Source of the DNA: Tardiphaga robiniae
GTDB lineage: Bacteria > Pseudomonadota > Alphaproteobacteria > Rhizobiales > Xanthobacteraceae
Assembly (NCBI RefSeq): GCF_013359755.1
Contig: NZ_JABMCJ010000094.1
Span: 734,764 to 798,763, forward strand
Reading direction: 5' to 3'
DNA: 64,000 bases
A program made the position numbers and the translations under genes. This document shows, one piece after another, positions 37,524 to 46,849 of the stretch (within the stretch, counting starts at the first letter, position 1; each line of letters opens with the position of its first letter). The notes beneath the pieces are model-generated. The model made no database searches. It saw only the letters and a list, made by a program, of their open reading frames with translations, and had not been told where the DNA came from.

Positions 37524-38195
37524 GTGATCGACAAGCGCGTAGCCAGCGCGGCCGAGGCCGTGGCTGGGGTGAAGGATGGGGCGGTCGTCCTGGTGGCCGG
37601 GTTCGGTACTGTCGGCATTGCCGATGATCTGCTGGAGGCGTTGCACGAGCAGGGTGCGACCAATCTCACCATCGTCCACAACAATGCCGGCAATGGCGAC
37701 ACTGGTTTGGCCCGGCTGATCAATTCCGGTCGCGTCGCCAAGGTGATTTGCTCCTATCCGCGCTCCGGCGACTACAGCGCTTTCCTGAATGCCTATCGTG
37801 CCAAGACGCTGGAACTCGAACTGGTGCCGCAGGGCATCATCAGCGAGCGCATGCATGCGCATGCCGCGGGGCTCGGCGGCTTCTTCTCGCCGGTCACGGC
37901 GCATACGAAACTTGCCGAGGGCAAGGAGACCCGCGAGATCGACGGCGTGCTGTATGTGTTCGAGAAGCCGCTGAAGGGCGACATTGCACTGCTGCGCGCC
38001 AAGAAGGCGGATCGCTGGGGCAACCTCGTCTATGACCAGTCGGCGCGTAACTTCAATCCGATCATGGCCATGGCTGCCGATCTCAGCGTCGTGCAGGTCA
38101 ATGAAATGGTCGAACTCGGCAGTCTCGATCCGGAAGCGGTGGTGACGCCGAGCATTTTCATCGATCGTGTGGTGGTAGTGGGAGCAAAGGCATGA
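37524..38195 (+). CDS. 3-oxoacid CoA-transferase subunit A
   Basis: A 223-residue alpha subunit of a class I CoA-transferase (ScoA/PcaI/AtoD family). It starts IDKRVASAAEAVAGVKDGAVVLVAGFG, has the CoA-site motif GTVGIADDL and the typical ERMHAHAAGLGGFFSP and ADRWGNLVYDQSARNFNP. With the next gene it would move CoA from succinyl-CoA to a 3-oxoacid such as 3-oxoadipate or acetoacetate. I favour GTG 37524 (AGGAG nine bases upstream); a TTG at 37518 is too close to the ribosome site. Assignment between PcaI and ScoA cannot be made from this sequence alone. Confidence 0.88.
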   Translation: MIDKRVASAAEAVAGVKDGAVVLVAGFGTVGIADDLLEALHEQGATNLTIVHNNAGNGDTGLARLINSGRVAKVICSYPRSGDYSAFLNAYRAKTLELELVPQGIISERMHAHAAGLGGFFSPVTAHTKLAEGKETREIDGVLYVFEKPLKGDIALLRAKKADRWGNLVYDQSARNFNPIMAMAADLSVVQVNEMVELGSLDPEAVVTPSIFIDRVVVVGAKA

Positions 38196-38896
38196 CGTCG
38201 TCTGATAAGACTGCAACATACAAGCCGCTCAATCGCGACCAGATGGCCTGGCGCGCCGCGCAGGACCTGCAGGAAGGCGCCTATGTCAATCTCGGCATCG
38301 GCATGCCGACGCGGGCGGCGAGCTACGTGCCCGATGGGCGCGAGGTGATCTTCCACAGCGAGAACGGCATTCTCGGTCTCGGGCCGAAGCCGGAGCCGGG
38401 CACCGAAGACGAGAACCTGATCGATGCCGGCAAGAACTACACGACGCTGATCAAGGGCGGCGTGTTCATGCACCACGCCGACGCGTTCCTGATGATCCGC
38501 GGCAAGCATCTCGATGTCAGCCTGCTCGGCGCCTTTGAAGTCTCGGAAGCCGGCGATCTCGCCAACTGGACCACGGAAGATCCGTCTTTTCCGCCCGGTG
38601 TCGGCGGCGCGATGGATCTGGCGGTCGGCGCCAAGGAAATCCGCGTGATCATGGATCATACCGACAAGGGCGGTAAGCCGCGTATCCTCAAGAAGTGCCG
38701 GCTGCCGCTCACGGCACCGGGCTGCGTCAAGCGCATCTACACCAATCTGGCGGTCATTGACGTCACGGAGCAGGGCCTGTTCGTGCGCGAGATGGTCGAG
38801 GGCATGACGCTGGAGCAGTTGCAGGCGCTCACCGAGCCCAAGCTGCAGCTCGCCAACAACTGGCAGTCGCTCACCCCGCCCGCAATGGCGGCGTAG
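38192..38896 (+). CDS. 3-oxoacid CoA-transferase subunit B
   Basis: A 234-residue beta subunit overlapping subunit A by ATGA. The catalytic glutamate lies in the family motif HSENGILGLGP (near residue 52), preceded by YVNLGIGMPTRAASYVP. The C-terminal LPLTAPGCVKRIYTNLAVIDV is also conserved. Forms the active heterotetramer with subunit A in the cytoplasm. Divergence from the molybdenum hydroxylase genes suggests but does not prove a joint role in acid catabolism. Confidence 0.9.
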   Translation: MTSSDKTATYKPLNRDQMAWRAAQDLQEGAYVNLGIGMPTRAASYVPDGREVIFHSENGILGLGPKPEPGTEDENLIDAGKNYTTLIKGGVFMHHADAFLMIRGKHLDVSLLGAFEVSEAGDLANWTTEDPSFPPGVGGAMDLAVGAKEIRVIMDHTDKGGKPRILKKCRLPLTAPGCVKRIYTNLAVIDVTEQGLFVREMVEGMTLEQLQALTEPKLQLANNWQSLTPPAMAA

Positions 38897-38902
38897 TTGG
38901 CT

Positions 38903-39033
38903 CGTCATTCCGGGACAGGACGGACCGCGTAGCGGGCCGGCATGGGCCCGGAATCTTGAGCTGCTTTGCACAACATGTCGAGATTCCGGGTTCGGTCCCG
39001 CCGCCTACGGCGTCGGCCCGCCCCGGAATGACA
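38903..39033. repeat. Intergenic palindromic repeat, family A (copy 2)
   Basis: A 131-bp copy starting CGTCATTCCGGGACAGGACG and ending CCCCGGAATGAC. Its left third, including GGACCGCGTAGCGGGCCGG, is nearly the same as the copy at 63671. It lies between the CoA-transferase operon and the chemoreceptor gene. Confidence 0.8.
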
Positions 39034-39178
39034 GTCCTGTTCGCCTGCCGCGCAACCTCCAGAAGTTCCGGTATCCGTTTACTCGTCCTTAGCCAATGTG
39101 CCGTAGGTTTGGGCATCGGCTTTGCGCGCGCTTGCGCGCGATGACCGGGATGTTGGGAGTGATGAACGGGGGCCCCAC

Positions 39179-41224
39179 GTGGCAACGACGACGCTTGTCC
39201 GGAAGAAGCCGGCTTCTTTTAAGTTTCCTGCCCTCAGGTTCCGCGCCAAGGTGACGCTGGGCTTTGCGGCCGTGCTCGCCATATCCGCGCTCAGCATGGT
39301 GCTCGCTTATGTCGGCTTCGAGCGCATCTCGGCCGGCGTCGTGTCGTATCGCACCAGCGTTGCGGAGTCCGGTCTGGCCCGCAATATCGACCGCGAACTG
39401 ACCTCCTATCAGGCGCTGACGCGCTATTACGTCCTCACCAGCAATGAAGCGGACGCCAAGGCAGCGAAGGCTGCGGAAACCAGTCTGAAGGACGCCATCG
39501 ACCAGTCGATGAAGGTGACCAAGGACTCCGCGCGGCTCGACAAGATCACCAAACTGTCCCGCGAATTCATTACGTTCACCAAGGTGTTCGCCGACATTCT
39601 CACCGTCAAGGGACAAAACGACACCATCGCGTCGACCCAGTTGTCGCGCACCAGCCTGATGCTGCGTAACAAGATCGATGATCTCGGCGACACCGCGACC
39701 ATGGCCGGCCTTGCTTCCGTGCAGGATCAGGTCAAGGAAATCACCACCCAGTTCATCACCGCGACCTCGCTCGTGAACACCTATATCGGCAAGGCCGAGG
39801 ACAAGACCTCGAATGCCGCGACGGCCCGCATCAAGTTCCTGCAGAATTCGTTTGCGACGATCTATGCCAATGACGACAAGATCAACAACAAGGTGAAGGA
39901 GATCACCGCGGAGACGAAGCTCTACGCCGATGCTTTCGTCAAGTTCGTCGAGAACACCAAGAAGGTCGACGGTCTCGTTCAGGAAATGTCGGAGACGGCG
40001 GGAGCGATCACCAAGCTGTCGACGGCGATGAAGGGGGATCTGCTGTCCGATCAGCAGCGTCTTGAAACCGAATCCGACACCACGATCCACGACACCGAGC
40101 GCCAGGTGATGGTGCTGGGCGTTGGCGGCTTCATCGTCGGTGCCATCCTTGCGCTGCTGCTGGGCCGTAGCATTGCCGGTCCGATGATTGCGATGTGCGC
40201 AGCGATGCGCAAGCTCGCAGCCGGCGACTTCGAAGTGGTGCTGCCGGGTCTTGGCCGCCGCGACGAACTCGGCGACATGGCGTCCGCCGTGGAAGAGTTC
40301 AAGGTACAGGCCATCGCAAAGGCCGAGCGGGATGCCGCGACTCAGGAAGAGCAAAGCCGCGAGGCCGGTGCGGCGCGCCGTGCCGAACTCATCCGCTTTG
40401 CTGACGATTTCGAGGCCGCCGTGGGCGCGATCGTCTCGAACGTGTCGGCATCGGCCGGGCAGCTGGAAACCGCAGCGGGCACGCTGACGCGCACCGCCGA
40501 GACCACCGAGGGATTGTCGAGCCGCGTCGCAGGCGCATCGGATCAGGCCTCCTCGAACATGCAGTCAGTGGCGACCGCGACCGAGGAGCTCTCGCTGTCG
40601 GTCAATGAAATCGGCCGCCAGGTGCAGACCTCCAGCAAGATCGCCGACAGTGCGGTCGTGCAAGCGCAGCAGACCGATGCCCGCATCGGCGAGTTGTCGC
40701 GCGCAGCGCAGCGCATCGGCGACGTCGTCGATCTCATCACGGCGATTGCCGAACAGACCAACCTTCTGGCGCTCAATGCGACCATCGAGGCTGCGCGTGC
40801 CGGAGATGCCGGCCGCGGCTTCGCGGTTGTGGCGTCCGAAGTGAAGTCGCTGGCCAGCCAGACCGCCAAGGCGACCGAGGAAATCTCGACTCAGATCGCG
40901 GGTATGCAGAGTGCGACGCAGGAGTCGGTGTCGGCGATCAAGCAGATCGGCAACACCATAGGCGAGATTTCCGGCATTGCCTCGGAGATCGCCAGCGCCG
41001 TCGAGCAACAGGGCGCTGCCACGCGCGAAATCGCGCAGAACGTTCAGCGCGTTGCCCACGGCACCCAGCAGGTCGCCGGCGATATCGTCGATGTGAATCG
41101 CGGTGCGACCGAAACCGGCGCTGCATCGGCTCAGGTGCTGAATTCGGCACAGACCCTGTCGAGCGAGAGCGCGCGGCTGCGGGCCGAGCTGGACCGGTTC
41201 ATGGGGAATATCCGGGCGGCGTAA
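39179..41224 (+). CDS. Methyl-accepting chemotaxis protein
   Basis: A 681-residue chemoreceptor. TM1 follows a short basic tail ([25 protein letters not shown]). A long helical periplasmic domain of about 250 residues follows, probably a helical bimodular (HBM) sensor. TM2 ([20 protein letters not shown]) near residue 315 precedes a HAMP domain and a signalling domain whose hairpin tip reads [34 protein letters not shown] 39179 is chosen because GGGGGCCCC precedes it and it removes 19 residues encoded before the ribosome site. HBM receptors often sense organic acids. No che genes are near. Confidence 0.93.
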   Translation: MATTTLVRKKPASFKFPALRFRAKVTLGFAAVLAISALSMVLAYVGFERISAGVVSYRTSVAESGLARNIDRELTSYQALTRYYVLTSNEADAKAAKAAETSLKDAIDQSMKVTKDSARLDKITKLSREFITFTKVFADILTVKGQNDTIASTQLSRTSLMLRNKIDDLGDTATMAGLASVQDQVKEITTQFITATSLVNTYIGKAEDKTSNAATARIKFLQNSFATIYANDDKINNKVKEITAETKLYADAFVKFVENTKKVDGLVQEMSETAGAITKLSTAMKGDLLSDQQRLETESDTTIHDTERQVMVLGVGGFIVGAILALLLGRSIAGPMIAMCAAMRKLAAGDFEVVLPGLGRRDELGDMASAVEEFKVQAIAKAERDAATQEEQSREAGAARRAELIRFADDFEAAVGAIVSNVSASAGQLETAAGTLTRTAETTEGLSSRVAGASDQASSNMQSVATATEELSLSVNEIGRQVQTSSKIADSAVVQAQQTDARIGELSRAAQRIGDVVDLITAIAEQTNLLALNATIEAARAGDAGRGFAVVASEVKSLASQTAKATEEISTQIAGMQSATQESVSAIKQIGNTIGEISGIASEIASAVEQQGAATREIAQNVQRVAHGTQQVAGDIVDVNRGATETGAASAQVLNSAQTLSSESARLRAELDRFMGNIRAA

Positions 41225-41249
41225 ACGCGATGCCCGCACCTATAACTCC

Positions 41250-41332
41250 GTCATGCCCGGGCTTGTCCCGGGCATCCACGTCTTTGCGGTGCGTGAGAAG
41301 ACGTGGATGGCCGAGACAAGCCCGGCCATGAC
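41250..41332. repeat. Intergenic inverted repeat, family B
   Basis: An 83-bp near-perfect palindrome: GTCATGCCCGGGCTTGTCCC at the left mirrors GAGACAAGCCCGGCCATGAC at the right, with an inner CCACGTCTT/AGACGTGG stem. It sits between the convergent chemoreceptor and allophanate hydrolase genes and could terminate both. Confidence 0.85.
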
Positions 41333-41363
41333 AGCGTTTCAATAGTAGCGATGCTGCGTGCGG

Positions 41364-43169
41364 CTACTTCTTTTCAGCCATATAAGCCCGCCATCCGCCA
41401 AACGACGAGATGTCCCGCGCGCCTTCCGTCGCCTTGGCTTCCACCAGGAAGCCCTTGACGCTCGATCCGTCGCACAATGTCAGCGTGCCGATCGACATCG
41501 GCTGCGGAAGCGATGCTACGAATTTGCCGAAGGCCTCTGCCGACAAGGCCCAGACTTCGACGGCGATTTCCGCGCCCGTACCATCCGCGACGCGCAGCAG
41601 GCCGGGCTTCGCCGGCGTCGTGCCGTTGAGTGCAAAGAACTTATAGTCCGGCGCCGTCGTCGTGGCTTTCAGCAGGCGGCCGTTCAGCGCCGTCAATTCG
41701 CCGTTCAGCGCCATGCCGGAGAGATGCGCGCCGACGACCGCGATCGCGATTTCGCCGGCGGCGACTTCGGTTGAGAGCGGCGCGAGCGCCGGCTGCGGCA
41801 GGGCCCTGGCGCCGACCGGCAGCTTGGTATCGGCATGAAACACCCGCCCAATGCTGGCGAGCAGTGCGTCGTCGCCGCCCGGCGCCAGCAAAGTGATGCC
41901 GAACGGGATGCCGTCGGCACGCATCGCTGCGGGGATGGCGAGGCCGCAGAGGTCGAGCAGATTGACGAAGTTGGTATAGGTGCCGAGCCGCGAATTGAGC
42001 TCGATGGGATTGGCGAGCACCTGCGCCGTCGTATAGGCGGTCGGCGCCGTCGGCAGCACCAGCGCGTCGATAGCAGTGAAAGCCTGTTCGGCGACACGCT
42101 TCAGCTCCTGCAACTTGTAAAGGGCCGCAAACGTATCGGTCGCGCTCTGGCGTGCACCGGCGATGGTGATCTCGCGCGTCACCGGATGAATTGCATCCGG
42201 CGCAGACGCCAGCAGGTCGCGGATCACCAGCAGGCGCTCGGCGACCCATGGTCCATCGTAAAGCAGCCGCGCGGTCTCATAGAACGGCTCGAGATCGAAT
42301 TCGACCAACGTCGCGCCCAATGACGTCCAGCGCTTCAGCGCGTCCGCATAGGCTTTCTCCGAGGCCTTGTCGCCGAAGAAGATCAGCTGCCCGTTGCGCG
42401 GCACGCCGAGCCTGAGGCCCTTCGGAAACGCGGTGAGCGAACCCGGCACCCGCTTGCGCGAATAGGGATCATGCGCGTCGTAGCCGCCCATCACATCGAG
42501 CGCGGCAACAGCATCGTCCACCGTGAGTGTGAAGATCGACACGCAATCCAGCGTGCGGCAGGCCGGCACGACGCCGGCCGTCGGTATCAGGCCAAGGCTG
42601 GGCTTGAGGCCCACGATATTGTTGAGCATCGCGGGCACGCGGCCGGAGCCCGCAGTGTCTGTCCCCAGCGTCAGCGGTACGAGGCCTGCAGACACGGCAA
42701 CGGCAGAGCCGGAGCTCGATCCGCCGGGCACGAGATCGTCGCGGATCGCGTTCTTGGGAATGCCATAGGGCGAGCGCACGCCGACGAGGCCAGTCGCGAA
42801 CTGGTCGAGATTGGTCTTGCCGATGATGATCGCACCCGCCGCGCGCAGCCGCGCCACGGCGCTGGCATCGCGCGTTGCGTTATAGGCGAAAGCGGGACAG
42901 GCGGCGGTGGTCGGCAAACCGGCGACGTCGATATTGTCCTTCACGCCGACCGGCACGCCATAGAGTGGGAGCGTCGCGGGATCCTTCGCAGCGAGCGCCT
43001 CGGCTTCGGCGATCGCTTCGGCCTCAACGCGGAGCGTGATGAAGATCGCCGTGTCACCGCGGTCGCGGATGCGCTGATAGCTGCGGGCGACCGTCTGTGC
43101 GGGCGTCACGGTGCCGGCGCGATGGGCGGCGACGATGGCGGCGATCGTTTCGGGAACGGACTCACTCAC
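41364..43169 (-). CDS. atzF: Allophanate hydrolase
   Basis: A 601-residue enzyme, the usual AtzF length. The N-terminal amidase-signature domain keeps the Ser-cisSer-Lys triad: Lys in GVPVGVKDNIDVAG, Ser residues in PGGSSSGSAVAV and GTDTAGSGRVPA. A C-terminal domain of about 150 residues (after GARALPQPALAPL, including LNGRLLKATTTAPDYKFFAL) is specific to allophanate hydrolases and absent from GatA. It converts allophanate to ammonia and CO2. Start GTG 43169 is inferred from AGGTT upstream. It is the last gene of the biuH-permease operon; no urea carboxylase or GatB/C genes are nearby, which supports a biuret role. Confidence 0.92.
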   Translation of the reverse strand: MSESVPETIAAIVAAHRAGTVTPAQTVARSYQRIRDRGDTAIFITLRVEAEAIAEAEALAAKDPATLPLYGVPVGVKDNIDVAGLPTTAACPAFAYNATRDASAVARLRAAGAIIIGKTNLDQFATGLVGVRSPYGIPKNAIRDDLVPGGSSSGSAVAVSAGLVPLTLGTDTAGSGRVPAMLNNIVGLKPSLGLIPTAGVVPACRTLDCVSIFTLTVDDAVAALDVMGGYDAHDPYSRKRVPGSLTAFPKGLRLGVPRNGQLIFFGDKASEKAYADALKRWTSLGATLVEFDLEPFYETARLLYDGPWVAERLLVIRDLLASAPDAIHPVTREITIAGARQSATDTFAALYKLQELKRVAEQAFTAIDALVLPTAPTAYTTAQVLANPIELNSRLGTYTNFVNLLDLCGLAIPAAMRADGIPFGITLLAPGGDDALLASIGRVFHADTKLPVGARALPQPALAPLSTEVAAGEIAIAVVGAHLSGMALNGELTALNGRLLKATTTAPDYKFFALNGTTPAKPGLLRVADGTGAEIAVEVWALSAEAFGKFVASLPQPMSIGTLTLCDGSSVKGFLVEAKATEGARDISSFGGWRAYMAEKK

Positions 43170-43223
43170 GATGCGAACCTGCTGCGGATGGCACGGGTGT
43201 GCCACCCGCAGGTTGAGACGATG

Positions 43224-44867
43224 TTATTCAGCAGGCACGGCAAGTGGCGGCTCCGATTGCGGGACAGAAGACAGGTTGGTTGCGCCGAACTTGTCCGCGG
43301 CGAAGAGCCCGGCTGCAACAAGAGCATAAGCGAGAGCGACGCCGGGCGTCACCCCCAATCCGCCGCCGATCCCGATCGCCTCACCATGCATGAAGCCGAA
43401 ATAGGTCAGCACCGCGCCGGCCAGGGCGAAGGCCGATGCGTTGAGGAATTTGCGTTCGATGACGAACACTGCGATGGCGCCGAGCACGAGGCCGACCAGG
43501 ATCGAGCCGCCGCCCATGACTTCGAGGCCGTGGAACAGCACGCCGTTCTGGCCCATCTTGGCGATGAATTCGGGTGAATGGATCGCGCCGAAATTCATGC
43601 CGGCGGCGCCGAGTGCGCCAGACAGCAGCACCGTGGCCCAGGCCGCAAGATGCGGCGTGAGTGCAAGCGCGATGGCTGGCGCGTGTTCGCGCGGCGTGGT
43701 CTCGAACGCCTGCGCACAGATCAGCATGCCGATATAGAGCAGGATCGGCGAGATCGCGACCACAGGGATAACGGCCAGCATCAGCGAGATGACGCCGAAC
43801 CATGACAACACGATCACCATCAGGCCGGTCGCTGCCGAGTAGCCGATCCGGCCGCCCATCGCCTTCCAGCCGGGATGGCCGATATAGACCGCGTTGATGA
43901 ACGGGTTGCCCATCAGGCAGCCGATCAGCGAGACGACGCCGTCGGCGGTCAGCACGCGGGTGGTCGGATATTCGTCGCCGGCAGCTTCCGCGCTTTCGAC
44001 GTTGTCCATCGCCTCGACCAGATCGTAGATGCCATAGGGAATGGCGGTGACCAGGATGATGCCGAGGAACTGGAATCCCGAGAACACGTGGTCGAAGGCC
44101 GGCAGTGGCACCGAGAAGCCGAAATTGGTGAAGGCTGCTTTCACCCCGGCGACGCTGACGCCGCCGATGCCGACACCGAACAGGTTCGAGCCCCATGCGA
44201 TCACCATGCCGACGCCGATCGCGACGAGGCCTGCCGGAATCCCCTTGGGATATTTATAGCCGCCGAACCAGCTCAGCATGATGATGGCAAAACATGTGAG
44301 GCCGATCACCGGCGTCATGAACATTTCCAGCGCCGGGCGCATCGCGATGAAAGCGATGGAGACGCCGGCCAGCGTGCCCAAGAGCGCGGCGCGCGGTGTT
44401 ACCTTGCGGATCCAGGGCGCGAGGAAGCCGCCGATCATCAGGATGAAGCTCTGGAAGAACACCCAGACGAGGCCGGCTTCCCAGCCCTTGATGGGATCGC
44501 CCGTCGTGATCGAGATCGGCAGCATGATCACGAAGGTGACGATGAACATATGCGGCACGCTGATGCCCGAGGGCAGCGCGCAGACATCGCTGCGGCCGGT
44601 CTTCTGCGCCAGTTTGTAGGCGAGCCAGGCGTAGTACATCGTCGACAAGCACATCATCAGGCCCATGGCCGGCAGGATGCGGCCGAACACGATGTTGTCA
44701 GGCATTTTCAGGACGAAGCGCAGCAGGCCGGTCAGCACCAGCATGTTGACGAGAATATTGGTGCCGAAGCCGAAAAACGCATTCCAGTCGCCCGGTGTCC
44801 ATAGAGCGGGCTTGAAGTCGGATTTGCCGGCAGAATCTTTAGAAAACGTCCCCGCGGTCGTGCTCAT
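43224..44867 (-). CDS. NCS2/AzgA-type permease, candidate biuret transporter
   Basis: A 547-residue inner-membrane protein with about 12-14 helices, related to xanthine/uracil/guanine permeases. Helix 1 region [19 protein letters not shown] and the half-helix motif [30 protein letters not shown], plus a mid-protein [14 protein letters not shown] segment, support the family. It lies between biuret hydrolase and allophanate hydrolase genes and overlaps the former by ATGA, so I infer it brings in biuret or a related small nitrogen compound; the substrate is not proven by sequence. Confidence 0.8.
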   Translation of the reverse strand: MSTTAGTFSKDSAGKSDFKPALWTPGDWNAFFGFGTNILVNMLVLTGLLRFVLKMPDNIVFGRILPAMGLMMCLSTMYYAWLAYKLAQKTGRSDVCALPSGISVPHMFIVTFVIMLPISITTGDPIKGWEAGLVWVFFQSFILMIGGFLAPWIRKVTPRAALLGTLAGVSIAFIAMRPALEMFMTPVIGLTCFAIIMLSWFGGYKYPKGIPAGLVAIGVGMVIAWGSNLFGVGIGGVSVAGVKAAFTNFGFSVPLPAFDHVFSGFQFLGIILVTAIPYGIYDLVEAMDNVESAEAAGDEYPTTRVLTADGVVSLIGCLMGNPFINAVYIGHPGWKAMGGRIGYSAATGLMVIVLSWFGVISLMLAVIPVVAISPILLYIGMLICAQAFETTPREHAPAIALALTPHLAAWATVLLSGALGAAGMNFGAIHSPEFIAKMGQNGVLFHGLEVMGGGSILVGLVLGAIAVFVIERKFLNASAFALAGAVLTYFGFMHGEAIGIGGGLGVTPGVALAYALVAAGLFAADKFGATNLSSVPQSEPPLAVPAE

Positions 44868-45598
44868 CGTGATGCTCCTGCTGCAAGTTTGTTGGAAGTC
44901 TCCGGTGCATGTTCAGAACGTGTGATGGCGTCGAGAATGGCGGCGGAGTCGGCGACCCAGCCGAAGATGCCGCCCTGGGCCTTGATCATCTTCAGGCCCA
45001 TCTCGTGGAATTCGGGGAAGTAGGATGCGCAGCCATCCGCGATGACGATGCAGCGATAGCCGCGGTCGTTGGCTTCGCGCACGGTGGTGTTGACGCAGAC
45101 CTCCGTGGTGACACCGCAGACCAGCAGCGTGTCGATGTCGCGCGCCTTGAGATCGGCGCCGAGCGTCGTGGCGTAGAATGCGCCCTTGCCGGGCTTGTCG
45201 ATGACGATCTCGCCTTCGACGGGATAGAGTGCGGGAATGATGTCGTGACCGGCCTCGCCGCGAATGAGGATGCGTCCCATCGGACCGGGATCGCCGATCC
45301 GCAGGCTCGGCGCGCCGCGCTCGATCTTGGCGGGCGGCGCGTCGGACAGATCGGGCAGGTGCCCCTCACGGGTGTGCACCACCATCATTCCGGTTTCGCG
45401 GGCGGCTTTCAGGACCGCGGCGATCGGGGCGACGGCGCTGGCGAGTTGCGACACGTCGTTGCCGAGCGTCTCGCCGAAGCCGCCGGGCTCCATGAAATCG
45501 CGCTGCATGTCGATGATGACGAGCGCTGTCGTGCCCCATTCGACCGCGATCGGGCCGGGTTCAGCAAGGACCGTCGTTGTATGCAGTGAGTCCGCCAT
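44864..45598 (-). CDS. biuH: Biuret hydrolase / cysteine hydrolase (isochorismatase fold)
   Basis: A 244-residue isochorismatase-fold amidohydrolase with the catalytic triad Asp30 (VIIDMQRDF), Lys135 ([10 protein letters not shown]) and Cys168 ([10 protein letters not shown]). Such enzymes include nicotinamidase, ureidoacrylate hydrolase and biuret hydrolase. Size, the [13 protein letters not shown] loop and especially the operon with allophanate hydrolase point to biuret hydrolase, which makes allophanate plus ammonia. Known rhizobial biuret operons have the same partners. The gene is preceded by a sigma-54 promoter. If the substrate differs, a related carbamoyl amide is the next guess. Confidence 0.85.
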   Translation of the reverse strand: MADSLHTTTVLAEPGPIAVEWGTTALVIIDMQRDFMEPGGFGETLGNDVSQLASAVAPIAAVLKAARETGMMVVHTREGHLPDLSDAPPAKIERGAPSLRIGDPGPMGRILIRGEAGHDIIPALYPVEGEIVIDKPGKGAFYATTLGADLKARDIDTLLVCGVTTEVCVNTTVREANDRGYRCIVIADGCASYFPEFHEMGLKMIKAQGGIFGWVADSAAILDAITRSEHAPETSNKLAAGASR

Positions 45599-45641
45599 TG
45601 CCGTGTACTCCCCGAGGCATGGATGTCTCAGAGGTTAACAA

Positions 45642-45657
45642 AGCAAGCAGCGTGCCA
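45642..45657 (-). promoter_or_regulatory. Sigma-54 (-24/-12) promoter of the biuret operon
   Basis: On the minus strand TGGCACGCTGCTTGCT matches the sigma-54 consensus TGGCACG-N4-TTGCT exactly, with the invariant GG (-24) and GC (-12) separated by ten bases. Transcription should start near 45631, about 33 bases before the biuH ATG at 45598. This points to control by an enhancer-binding protein, most likely NtrC under nitrogen limitation. Confidence 0.85.
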
Positions 45658-45697
45658 TTGTGTACAACTGCGACGGTTGAATGGTTCAAGAGATTAT

Positions 45698-45719
45698 ATT
45701 TATATAAATCAGATGGTTA
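45698..45719. promoter_or_regulatory. IHF-like site and AT palindrome upstream of the biuret promoter
   Basis: AATCAGATGGTTA at 45707-45719 matches the IHF consensus WATCARNNNNTTR, about 50 bases upstream of the -24 element, where IHF bends DNA in sigma-54 promoters. It is fused to a perfect 12-bp palindrome ATTTATATAAAT (45698-45709). The wider 45670-45785 stretch is much richer in A+T than the rest of the window. I do not see a clear NtrC box. Confidence 0.55.
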
Positions 45720-45816
45720 TTTCAGAATAGCTTTGCGGCCTAAATGTCGTTCGCAGGCTGGACGCTGGTTAATTGCTTAGTTTATAGCCGGGGCTGATAG
45801 ATCGGCAGCGATCGCG

Positions 45817-45846
45817 CGTCATTGCAGCCCGAGGGCCGCAATGACG
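45817..45846 (-). terminator. Hairpin downstream of the SDR gene
   Basis: CGTCATTGC (45817-45825) and GCAATGACG (45838-45846) pair perfectly with an inner GCCC/GGGC, 15 bases past the stop of the leftward SDR gene. It has no U tract. It probably ends SDR transcription and insulates the biuret promoter region. Confidence 0.5.
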
Positions 45847-45860
45847 TGGCGTGCGTGACC

Positions 45861-46667
45861 TCAATCCCAGCCGTCGCCCTTGATGCCTGGATTCGCATAG
45901 ACGATGCCACCGTCCACCGCGATGGTCGCGCCGACCACGTAATCGCCGGCGCGCGAAGCGAGATAGATCGCGGCGCCCGCCATGTCCTCGTCGGTGCCGA
46001 TCCGGCCGGCGGGCACGCGGGTCGCTACTTCATCGGCATTGTCGCGTGCAGCCTTGTTCATGTCGGACTGGAACGGGCCCGGCGCGATGGCCGTCACGAC
46101 CACATGGTCCTTGATCAGTCTCACGGCCATGCGGCGCGTCAGGTGGATCAGGCCGGATTTGCTGGCGGCGTAGGAGTAGGTCTCCATCGGATTGACGAAG
46201 ATGCCGTCGATGGAAGCGATGTTGATGACCTTGGCGGGCTTGTCCGCGCTGGCTGCTGCACGCAGCGGCCCGGCCAGCGCCTTGGTCAGAAAGAACGGCG
46301 TCTTGACGTTCAGCGTCATCACCTTGTCCCAGCCGCTCTCCGGAAATTCATCGAAGTCTGCGCCCCAGGCGGCGCCCGCATTGTTGACGAGAATGTCGAG
46401 CTTGGGTTCGCGCTTCTTGATTTCGGCAGCCAGCATCTCGATGCCGGCCATGGTCGAGATGTCGATCGGGAGTGCGATGCATTCACCGGCATATTGCGCG
46501 GAGAGTTCTTTCGCGGTGGCTTCGCACGGCCCGGCCTTGCGCGCGGTGATGTAGACCTTCGCCGCGCCCTGGCTGAGAAATCCTGCCGCGATCATCTTGC
46601 CGATGCCGCGCGAACCGCCGGTGACGAGTGCAATGCGGCCATCGAGCGAAAACAGATTGGTGAACAT
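45861..46667 (-). CDS. Short-chain dehydrogenase/reductase
   Basis: A 268-residue classical SDR: cofactor motif TGGSRGIGKMIAAGF (near 19), NNAGAAWGADF (NNAG near 95), catalytic Ser in INIASIDGIF (about 155) and YSYAASKSGLIHLTR giving the YxxxK pair (about 170). The CTA region fits NAD(P)-dependent oxidation of a hydroxyl or reduction of a ketone. Start ATG 46667 has GGGAGG four bases upstream; the longer frame to 46832 overlaps the divergent CBS promoter region. Many members act in gluconate or 3-oxoacyl metabolism; the substrate is unknown. Confidence 0.9.
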   Translation of the reverse strand: MFTNLFSLDGRIALVTGGSRGIGKMIAAGFLSQGAAKVYITARKAGPCEATAKELSAQYAGECIALPIDISTMAGIEMLAAEIKKREPKLDILVNNAGAAWGADFDEFPESGWDKVMTLNVKTPFFLTKALAGPLRAAASADKPAKVINIASIDGIFVNPMETYSYAASKSGLIHLTRRMAVRLIKDHVVVTAIAPGPFQSDMNKAARDNADEVATRVPAGRIGTDEDMAGAAIYLASRAGDYVVGATIAVDGGIVYANPGIKGDGWD

Positions 46668-46849
46668 GACGCCTCCCGCTTGTTTTGTCGTTGGACCGAT
46701 TGTGTGCGGCGGCGGGCAAGGGGAGTCAACAAGGCGAGTCAACAAGCGCTGCTGCAGTTGACCCAGATCAAGGCCGGAACCGGCGGCCGGCGTAGGCTTC
46801 TCGCGTTGGTTCGTCCAGCAAACGGACCTCAACCCAACGGGAGAGTGTC

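Noticed and set aside
39089..40354. 421-residue leftward ORF opposite the chemoreceptor
   Set aside because: Shadow of a chemoreceptor with clear HAMP and signalling domains.
41364..43169. GatA subunit of the Glu-tRNA amidotransferase, or a generic amidase
   Set aside because: It has the extra C-terminal domain of allophanate hydrolase, no gatB/gatC nearby, and a biuret hydrolase gene in the operon.
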